Of a stretch of DNA of 64,000 bases, positions 57,701 to 64,000 are shown one piece after another. This DNA comes from Cymbomonas tetramitiformis (Eukaryota > Chlorophyta > Pyramimonadophyceae > Pyramimonadales > Pyramimonadaceae). How positions within the stretch are numbered: the stretch's first letter is position 1; each line of letters opens with the position of its first letter. The stretch is taken from the NCBI GenBank assembly GCA_001247695.2, contig LGRX02035406.1:1-64000 (forward strand), given 5' to 3'. A program made the position numbers and the translations under genes. The notes below the pieces were generated by a model that did no database searches, was not told the origin of the DNA, and worked only from the letters and a program-made list of their open reading frames with translations.

Positions 57701-58543
57701 GCCACCTGTCCTCCCCGCTGCCCCCACCTCCCCGTTGCTTGTTGAGGAGGGAGTTGGATGCATTGAGTGTGCCATGGGTTCGCCAGCAATGCTTTGGTGC
57801 ATGTCCTCTGACCTCCCCGCTGCCCCCACACCCCCTTGGTTAGGGCGCGGAGTCCAGGCGAGATTCTCACCCTGCTGCTGACGCTTTCGCCAGTTGGCCA
57901 CATCGTAGCGGGAGGGAAATTGGCGAAGTCCTGGTTTCTGCTCATTCGCCTCATTCTGCATGTCCTGCTCACATGCTGCAATTTTGACCTCGGTCATTTC
58001 GCGCACGGCGATCGGGTCGCGAGGTGGTCGGCCAGCAGGTAGAGGTTGTCCCGCAGAGGCTGCTCCCGCGGACTCAGCCTGAAGCGCGTTCTCGCTGAAT
58101 GGCGTGGGCAGCTGGCCGTGCGGGGAGGTCATCACCGTAGCTCCAGACCAAGTGTGTGGAGTCCTGTAGGATGTCAAAGGGCTTCGCGGTCTTGGAGCTG
58201 GAGGACTCATGTCGCGCGTCCGCGGTGGGCTCCTGCAGCGCGGCGGTGGCGGGGTCCGGTCTCGAGTCCGAGGCGGGCTTCGCTGGCGCGGAGCTGGAGG
58301 GCTCAGGTCGCGGCTTCCGGGCAGTCGCATAATGCCAGGGGAAGGGGTGGTCAAGTTGACATACCGCTGGGGAGTCGCCCTCATGTTTCGCCCTGCACCA
58401 GGGGTGTCAACAGTCAGCACCCGCGGTGACGCCGCTCTTGCATGACGCAGGGGCGGATTAGGGCGCTGTTTAGGTACCGTTACAGCCTCATCCAGGGGAG
58501 GTGTCACACAAGCTGTTCCAGAATCCAGAGCCAGAGGAGTCAT
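54722..58543 (-). CDS. Gag of copy C
   Basis: Intact 1273-codon frame from the ATG of MTPLALDSGTACVTP to TAA at 54,722. Ser/Thr/Pro-rich N-terminal half with a 24-residue duplication (PESLLNRESRPLTTSLTSTT type, about 57,330-57,440), a Pro-Ala repeat (APAQPAPAPAQPAPAPA, about 56,700-56,790), a capsid-like helical region (about 55,850-55,150) and a CCHC zinc knuckle (CYVCNSDSHLWANC, about 54,970-54,930). The acidic C-terminus ends SAEEED. Pol follows in another frame, and a GC-rich dyad (CCCGCCGGCGGG) sits just past the stop. The frame upstream of 58,543 stays open to about 58,800 but has no other ATG. Much larger than typical Ty3 Gag proteins. Confidence 0.85.
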   Translation of the reverse strand: MTPLALDSGTACVTPPLDEAVTVPKQRPNPPLRHARAASPRVLTVDTPGAGRNMRATPQRYVNLTTPSPGIMRLPGSRDLSPPAPRQRSPPRTRDRTPPPPRCRSPPRTRDMSPPAPRPRSPLTSYRTPHTWSGATVMTSPHGQLPTPFSENALQAESAGAASAGQPLPAGRPPRDPIAVREMTEVKIAACEQDMQNEANEQKPGLRQFPSRYDVANWRKRQQQGENLAWTPRPNQGGVGAAGRSEDMHQSIAGEPMAHSMHPTPSSTSNGEVGAAGRTGGSGLTGGPRHISIACSGHSLTSPLTEKVTGDSLTSPITDTVTEPKVIGDSMARLSVTFESEIDSEATSLTPSLTQATTEAATDTDMLESLLNCESRPLTTSLTSTTTDMPESLLNRESRPLTTSLTSTTTEQPVSTVSSVSYADLALRRGIGLAAYQPPPLPVIEPPSQADVLSRIPVRNLPLNQDSVNQLSRRERRHQRWEQNQQRLAEQRRALFSDPASARTPSDASVPALNHQHQSLMQNQMMLEVSEYMQNLHQQVLQHYPHLTSVLPAVGAPPMTPYQHTLGWTSGLPGAPAPAAGSGPWLVPVPAQPVPAPAQPAPAPAQPAPAPAYPAPASFQPNPPAPADPPAAGSSPSDSADPDHPSPGNSPPPSDNNGDPRHRRLDVLLWTLEGASFWLRNHLSSSSAVTVSHGAETQYSYRLPTMPGSASHFITDTNRIWMTMRHIGVDIQDLAQHGSVHTPVRLTEIEDASDAFTLEVEKPQVDEARRCAESRTGTQQRRLPLYSWVTIAENALESELTEFDPLGLQIWAAFSSSEAYLFRGMAAGNQPTPATVPARLGVNRFPSGVPSAEEYRSPGNSLPAAPGLLPVDQRLSQFPGHHDLMGAASPGDVYRESKTVADVLKLIRDIPMYPSSAELITTDADIVALPPFSEALVNFLSMGVVTFALGRMSAFRLDLTMITMPEILKEVAQRKLQPRSLTFLKQGGMLNSDAWNRRYATLAPFLADVARSVLDDIALVGLAGTVMRMAQRREETARLFATRLVSWHEVVQLLADAMPNCHAISQQQLLYQFWSGLRLKQAVMYRLIEDRLDLQSPAGWESNHPGSTALQHIITVATKLERSEAVTAARTSPASAPANRSPAWRNGRSSSRLNAVQDAGEEGATDLDPADLRVQHAVPPSPAGLTRPPRRCYVCNSDSHLWANCPDEAKKRAWIADAPARLARRRAANESHIAALETEWEDLEDEAEALEYFQNEESAAASSSGQQSAEEED

Positions 58544-59662
58544 GCTGTTAAACTCAGGAGCAGCAGCTGACAAGGTCGACTTCTTCTTGGGTATCTGGAA
58601 GCTTGGCGCACCTGCTGCTGTCGCAGCCTGCGGCGGCTGACCCGGTGAGGGCGCCTTGCAGGTGCCCTTCGCCCCCTTGCCAGTGGTTCCAGTGGCAGCA
58701 GCACCTCTCGTGCTGCGCTGCGCTGGCCTGTCGTCCCCTTGTACGCCTGGGAGTCGACGTAGGCGACGTTGGAGGTGAGCGTCCAGTGTTGGCGTTTTGC
58801 ATCATGTTGAAATTTAGTGTTGAAAAGTGGCGATCTGACCGTTGAGGAAGTCAAATCTGTCCAATTTGGGCAAATTCCCCCAGAACACTCAGAAAAACAT
58901 TTCATCGTAGCAGTGGAAGTCGTGGTGAACAAAGAAATATGCTTTCCAGAGTGCAATGCGGTTTTTGGTGGTCAAATTTCAAAAATTGAGTGTTGATCGG
59001 CAGTTTGGTTAATTTCTTGGCGGCCATTCCGAAGCAATCCAGACTAATTGGCCAGGTCCCAGTGTTGGAGACTATTTTTTTCCTTCAAAGAATATTAAAA
59101 AAATAGAAAACTATCCTTCTGGGCTCCAGTTTCCTCCTATGTAGTCTGATGGGCTCCAATTTGTCTAATTTTGCTCTGTCGTGCCGGTTGGCCATCCCAA
59201 TTTAAAATGTATAGCGATCTATGAGGACCCAGGTGTCGGGGCCAGGTTCCAAACGACAAAAAACTATCAAGAAACGTCAGGAATTTTTGTCTCTACGTTA
59301 AAACTGTCTCCGAGGTCCTCTTTTCTCAATCTGACCACTGGTCCACTTTTCACTCTCCGTTCGGGTCAATCTGGCTGTTAATCCCGGTAAATTTGAGTTG
59401 CTGGCGGCTTCTTTTCCCCCTTTCTGACCATTTTGCAGCATAACAGTTTTGGAAAATCGCCTGTCTGCATGCAGGGTGAAAGTCAGGGGGCAAAAAGGCG
59501 CAGAGCAATACCACTTCCAAGTGAAGACTTCTTGAGCACGTGACTGTATCCGAGCTGGAGCTCAAGGGTCAGTCAGAGGTTAATCTGCTTCCAATCTTGG
59601 GGCACAGGTCCGTTTTCGGCAATTTTGCAGTGTACAAAATTGCAATGTTCTAGATAAACAGT
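58544..59662 (-). other. 5' leader of copy C
   Basis: About 1.1 kb between the 5' LTR and gag. No primer-binding site starting TGG is seen next to the LTR; the minus strand continues ACTGTTTATCTAGAACATTG. No gene is recognised. Confidence 0.5.
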
Positions 59663-60987
59663 TGAACAAGGCTACAATTCAAGCAATTGCAATATCTTTA
59701 TGGCAGGAAAGATTGATCAGTAAATTAACAGGTTGAGCAACAGCTCCTCCAAATAGTTACTTCAAGTTAGAACAGCCTCCAAATGGGCAAAATTCAGGTC
59801 TTATACTTTCAAGGCGCGCAGTTCATATCTCTAATCGATCTGTCCCATGTCGGCTGGCATATCATCATCTGCCACCTATACAAATCCTAATAAGAGAATC
59901 TGCATTTGGACAATCCTAATCAAGACAGTTGATTTCATTGTCCCTTGCTGATCTTTGCCTTCTTCCTACGAGGAGTCACGTCAAGCACTTCTTCGTCATC
60001 ACTGTCACTGCTTATGGTGCATTTCAATTGAGTTATATACTCATGTGTCCAACATCTCGGATATTTCCTAGGTTGCCTCTTCGTCTCTTCAGACACCCCA
60101 GCCTTATTCTCACCCATTGAAGTCAATCCAGTATCTGACCCAGATGGTTTCTTCGGTGGTACATGAACAGTCTCCACCACAGAGGCTGGGGCATCCTCAG
60201 ATATGGCCTCAGACTTCTGCTCGGTGATAGGCTGATCCTCTGGCTGAACAGGTGAGGTCGGGGAGGTGCCCTTTGGCACCCAGATAATTTCACCCTTATC
60301 ATCCATGATCAATTGCAGTCCCAGTCTCTTCAACTTTCGAGCTTCAGCTTGTTCTTCAGCATCGTCAGCTACCAAGTCATCGAACTCGCTGACGTCATCC
60401 TCGGTGTCATCATATTCAGGCGAGGCAGGCTCCCATTTCGGACTGGCAGTGTCCATGTCATGCTTACTGTTTGTGACACCCGTGTCATCGTTGTCATCCG
60501 AACCTGGTAGCTTCTCCTTACTGTCAGTGACACCCGCGTCATCATTGTCATCAGAATCTGGTAACTTCTCCTTACTCCAGGACACAGCGCCTGTACCCGA
60601 ATCGTCACTGTCCGTAGGCGCTGAGTGTACAGGCTTACGCCCCGTGTATGGAATTCCACGATATTCGTCATCGTCAATCACAATCGTCGGATTCCAGTGT
60701 CCAACGCTGCTGATCGGTAATGAGAATGGCGCTACCGGCGCCTTCAATTGAGTGGCGTCTTCCAGAAACCAGCCGCCGCCCCTATTACGCTCCCAGCGGC
60801 GTAGCGCACCAGAAGGGTGGACGATAATATGCTGCCAGCTATAATCAAGTCCAGGCTTTCGCTCCCATAGTACGAAGTCAATGGCTCGGGAGTCCCCTTC
60901 CGAGCCCATTGCCATTTCACTGCCCCAGTACGCATAAATACAATATGCCAATCGAATGGCTTGGCAGGGCTATTGTTCCCTGGCACA
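59663..60987 (-). mobile_element. 5' LTR of Ty3 copy C
   Basis: 1325 bp, nearly identical to 38,469-39,783. Outer end GGCACA at 60,987 followed by AGCCC; inner end CCTTGTTCA on the minus strand at 59,663. Confidence 0.9.
59935..60935 (-). pseudogene. LTR-encoded ORF, 5' LTR copy
   Basis: Same ORF as in the other LTR. Here the C-terminal part is intact to KKAKISKGQ, but one C is missing near 60,867, so the first 20-25 codons after the ATG are out of frame with the rest. The acidic repeat DSDDNDDAGVTDSKEKLPG has one unit with extra residues. The two copies have different, single defects, so the parent element probably had a complete frame of about 330 codons. Confidence 0.6.
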
Positions 60988-61400
60988 AGCCCACCGATGG
61001 CCCAAACACAAACCCGCAAGTCGAGGCACAAGCGCCACGAACCCAAGAAGGGGGACACAGGGAAGCCACAAAGCAACAGGGACTATGGAGGTGGCTACAT
61101 AGACTGACCCCCACGAACCCGCCAAGTGACAATGAGCAAACGCTCGGAGAGCAGAGAACGATGGAAACCCACTCAGACGAGGGGGGGGAGGAGGTAAGCG
61201 ATGAACCCACCACACAATGGGAGAAATTCGAAGACGCACAACAGGAGGCACTGGAAACAAGCCAAGACCCCCGAAAACGCCAGCCCCCCCTCACAGAACC
61301 AAAAAAGGTAGACGTAGGGGAAGACCGCCTACACATGCTCACGTGGAATATAGCAGGACAAAGTGACGCCTGTCTCGACCTAGCACATTTTACACATCTG
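60988..61400 (+). pseudogene. LINE-like ORF, third part: start of endonuclease domain
   Basis: The frame continues from 38,468 across copy C. A hydrophilic linker leads to RLHMLTWNIAGQSDACLDL; the LTWNIAG stretch resembles the first conserved motif of apurinic-type LINE endonucleases. The frame is cut at 61,400 by the end of another element. No catalytic Glu, Asp or His motifs of the enzyme remain, so the assignment rests on one motif plus position. Confidence 0.5.
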
Positions 61401-62015
61401 ACGAGGTTACGAGGTAAAATTTTCGGAATTTCGTCGTTTTTTCTACAAACCCGTCAAAACGACCCCTTCATATTGTGCTGATTTCTCCAGTTTCACAAGG
61501 GAAATTGTGCTTTGTATTCATGCTTTTTTTGTGGAAGGGTAGATGTGATAATTCATAATATAGAGCATAATTTTGTGCTCGGATTCTTGCGTTTTAATAC
61601 AAGCCATATAATCAACTTTTTAAGTCACAACGCATACAAATTGCGGGTTATTTCTACTTTAGGCTTCAACCAAAATTGTTGGTACAGGTAGTCAAGGAAA
61701 ATAGCCGGCTTACAACAAAATTACAATGGACCAACTCAGTTCGGCAATTTCAGTACCTCAATACTAACGCAGCAAAGCTGCCCCTTCTCGACTCGCACGG
61801 AACATTCCTAAGGCAATTCTTACACCTCAATACTAACGCAGCGGAGCTGCCCCTTCTCGACTCATGCAAGACTTTCCCCTCGAGTAACACAATCACATCA
61901 TTATGCCGCGGCTCCTTGCTTGTGGCCACCACGTGCTGCGGCAAAAGCTGAGTTCTACAGCTCTCCATCCTTTGGGACCTTCCCGCTTACACTTTGCCAT
62001 CTGTTGCTGAGCTTC
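61401..62015 (-). other. 3' flank of the SWIM-gene element
   Basis: Starts ACGAGGTTACGAGGTAA at the LINE junction, the complement of the terminus at 22,314-22,330. A 66-bp segment (CTCAATACTAACGCAGC...GCCCCTTCTCGACTC) is repeated in tandem near 61,757 and 61,823. Positions 61,935-61,995 match the methyltransferase gene's 3' flank. No gene on either strand. Confidence 0.55.
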
Positions 62016-64000
62016 TCATTCCCGGAAGGTCAACGCGCCGGACTTCCTTAGCAACTCCGCGGTCAACTCCACATCCGGGTGCACTTGGATGTCCGTCGGC
62101 TTAGGTGCTATTTGCACGTACCGGGGCATTACACGGGTGCAGCAAGCATGTGTCACGCAGAACTGAAACTTGGCATCGTGCCAGTTGCCATTCACCTCCC
62201 GCCTCCCTTGCACCGCCACCCTAGGCGCGTCGGCATCCAGCACCGGTTGCTTCACACTCCTGCCTTCGTCTTTTGCACGTGCTTTCTGTGTGGCACAGCC
62301 TTGCTGCACGTTTAGTGCCGCAGCACAATCAAGAAGCCTGCCGACCTGAACCCGGTACCAGCATCCACTGGCCTTGTTGCAATCCCCTGCCACCAGCACC
62401 CACCTCAGGTGTGGGGGTAATCTTGACGTTAGCAAGCTCTTCCAGAATGTACTGCACTTCATTGTTCGTGAAGCCTGCCTGAATGTAAAAGGCATGTCCC
62501 GGAGAGAATCCGGCTTCCTTCAGCACGAAACAGATGTGCACACACCAATGTACCGCCGAACTGCGGGCGTTCCTGCCCATTAAGTTAGTCCAAGCCTTGC
62601 AGCTGCAAGAGATGCGTTGACTTCGTACTTGGGAGGCCCCCCTCTCCCCAAAGTGGATGTCACGTGCGGCCTCCAGGTACCCAAAAACCACTTGGTGCCC
62701 AGCACCCCCCTGTGCCGCAACCGTGAAGCTTCGATCAAGGATGCCATTCACCACGTTGAACCTGGTAAGGCGTGGGGTGGGTGCCCCCACTTGTAGCACC
62801 TTCAGCTTGGTCTCCCCCAAAAACAGGTCGGCCAACACTTTGGCCTGGCCTTTCGTTGTTTTCAGCATGTACCGTACTTCCCCAAGAGTGCCAACAGACA
62901 TGCGTGCCCCCAATCGGTCCGTCGAGTGAATGTGGGCCTCCATCAAGTACTCCGTCACAAGCTCCTTGTTCATCTGGGAAGAAACTATCCAGGACCGATC
63001 GGCAGCATTGTTGTTGCGGTCAGCATCCACCGACCATTCCCACTCACCGCTCTCTGGAATCTTACGAGCCATCCGAATGCATGGCTCCGCGTCGGTCAAG
63101 TCCACGGTCAGACGCCTCTTCTTTGGAAACCTGCGCTGTGTGTCCGGTCGGTGGTTGCGCGTCTCCGAGGTGTCCGCTGGTTTGTCCAAGTAAGTCTCTC
63201 GGAACTCTTCCAAAACATCATAGCTGAAGTGGCGTCCCCTACGAGCAGCTTCGAACTGTTCCCGGCGCTCTTGGTACAGTGCACCTGTACGCCCGTGTTC
63301 CCTTGACTCGTGACCTCCTTGTAGCATGTACTGCAGCTTGTGACTCTGTTGGATGAAGCTGACACAAGTCACCGAAAAGAACTCCGACATTGAGACAATC
63401 TCCCCGAAAATCTTCTTGTCACGTCCAATCAAAGGCTCGGCCAGGTTTGCACCCTTGTTCTTGAAGAAGTGCATGCATCGTTGTGCTTCACGTTCGTAGA
63501 AGGCCATGAACTGGGTCAAATTGTCCTCCACGTCCTTCCGGGACTGTTGCTCGATGAACAAGACCAACGCTTTACGACTATCCATCACCTGCTCAACACC
63601 AAGACACGTCAGGGTTGGCGAGCTAAAAGCAGGTTGATGAAGGTTTTACAGGGCGGGACCAATACCTTTCGTGGGGCTAGCGCGTGCAGCCAGGCGTAGA
63701 CCAGGCGAATGAACTGGTCTTCCTGGAAGTCGTCGGTTAGCCACTTGCAGTGCACACCCACTGCCTTCGCCACATGAAGCTCACAGTCCTTCTCGATCTC
63801 CTCGCCCTCCTCGTTCGTGATGGTTACCGCACGCCGTTCCTTCACCGGTAGGTGCTTGTTGAAATGTAGCCGTGCGCCGGCCCACCCTCCCCCTCCGCTG
63901 TCCCGAACTATACAGAACGGGCGAAACTTCGGGGTACCGCCGTTGAACTCTTTCGAGCAGGCGTCCTTGGGCAAGAGGGTTCCCTCGATGTCTTCCTTTG
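62016..64000 (-). CDS. SWIM zinc-finger protein gene, probably transposon-borne (5' partial)
   Basis: Enters from beyond the window edge. Coding stretches are about 64,000-63,610, 63,588-62,330 and, after an intron near 62,400-62,290, a last part ending at 62,016 (ELLRKSGALTFRE). Exon limits are approximate. The middle part has a SWIM-type zinc finger, CxC...CxH, in ISCSCKAWTNL...VHWCVHICFV (about 62,600-62,510). It also has basic RFPKKRRLTVDL. SWIM domains bind DNA or protein and occur at the C-terminus of MULE transposases and in other mobile-element proteins. I see no DDE triad in the visible part. Its 3' flank resembles that of the methyltransferase gene. Confidence 0.6.

Larger units (their letters stand above)
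38469..60987 (-). mobile_element. Ty3 retrotransposon copy C (minus strand), split by copy B
   Basis: 5' LTR 60,987-59,663, leader, gag, pol first part, then copy B inserted (about 43,240-51,033), pol second part, polypurine tract, and 3' LTR 39,783-38,469. The flanks AGCCA (38,464-38,468) and AGCCC (60,988-60,992) fit a 5-bp target duplication with one change. With the element removed, the LINE ORF reads on (TWEP|TDGPN). The RNase H of copy C is missing at the copy B junction. Confidence 0.85.

Overview
This is a eukaryotic, transposon-dense stretch. Spliceosomal GT-AG introns, Ty3-type LTR retrotransposons with chromodomains, LINE-like sequence, MULE-like DNA transposons with 9-bp target duplications, and a split fatty-acid-binding-protein gene rule out a bacterial or organellar origin. 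The host cannot be named from sequence alone. As far as I know, Ty3 elements carrying C5 cytosine methyltransferases have been described from charophyte algae (and other retrotransposons with such genes from dinoflagellates), while the fatty-acid-binding protein points towards animals or their unicellular relatives. I therefore leave it as a repeat-rich protist, alga or early holozoan.

Layout. 1-4.3 kb: an inverted-repeat element built around a 179-bp tandem array, then the decayed 3' end of a Ty3 element (chromodomain, C5 methyltransferase, polypurine tract, LTR) with a MITE inside it. 5.6-6.1 kb: the one clean host-like gene, a two-exon fatty-acid-binding protein on the minus strand. 7.2-11.3 kb: LTR remnants and low-complexity DNA. 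11.35-22.3 kb: a cluster of palindromes, then a multi-exon gene ending in an amino-methyltransferase motif, broken by two MULE-like elements (14.9-16.65 and 18.97-21.13 kb). 22.5-24.75 kb: a minus-strand Ulp1-type (C48) protease gene split by a 241-bp retroelement tail.

25.4-61.4 kb is a set of nested elements. Ty3 copy A (25,769 to about 32,545) is cut off in its second ORF. A LINE-like element follows, with 220-bp and about 461-bp 5' repeats and an ORF containing a Ulp1 domain and the start of an endonuclease. MULE E3 (35,218-37,601) and the 22.5-kb minus-strand Ty3 copy C (38,469-60,987) interrupt that ORF. Copy C is itself split by Ty3 copy B, on the plus strand (about 43,240-51,033). Taking out each insert with one target duplication makes the interrupted ORF read through in frame. 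From 61.4 kb to the edge is another element carrying a SWIM zinc-finger gene; its 3' flank resembles that of the methyltransferase gene at 22 kb.

The most notable content is DNA methylation machinery carried by mobile elements. The Ty3 polyproteins have protease, reverse transcriptase, RNase H, an N6-adenine-methyltransferase-like domain (NPPF or NPPY), integrase, chromodomain and a C5 cytosine methyltransferase. A separate intron-bearing, probably transposon-borne gene has an amino-methyltransferase motif. Copy C also carries a roughly 330-codon ORF inside its LTRs. Most coding copies here carry frameshifts or stops, so this is mainly a fossil record of the system.
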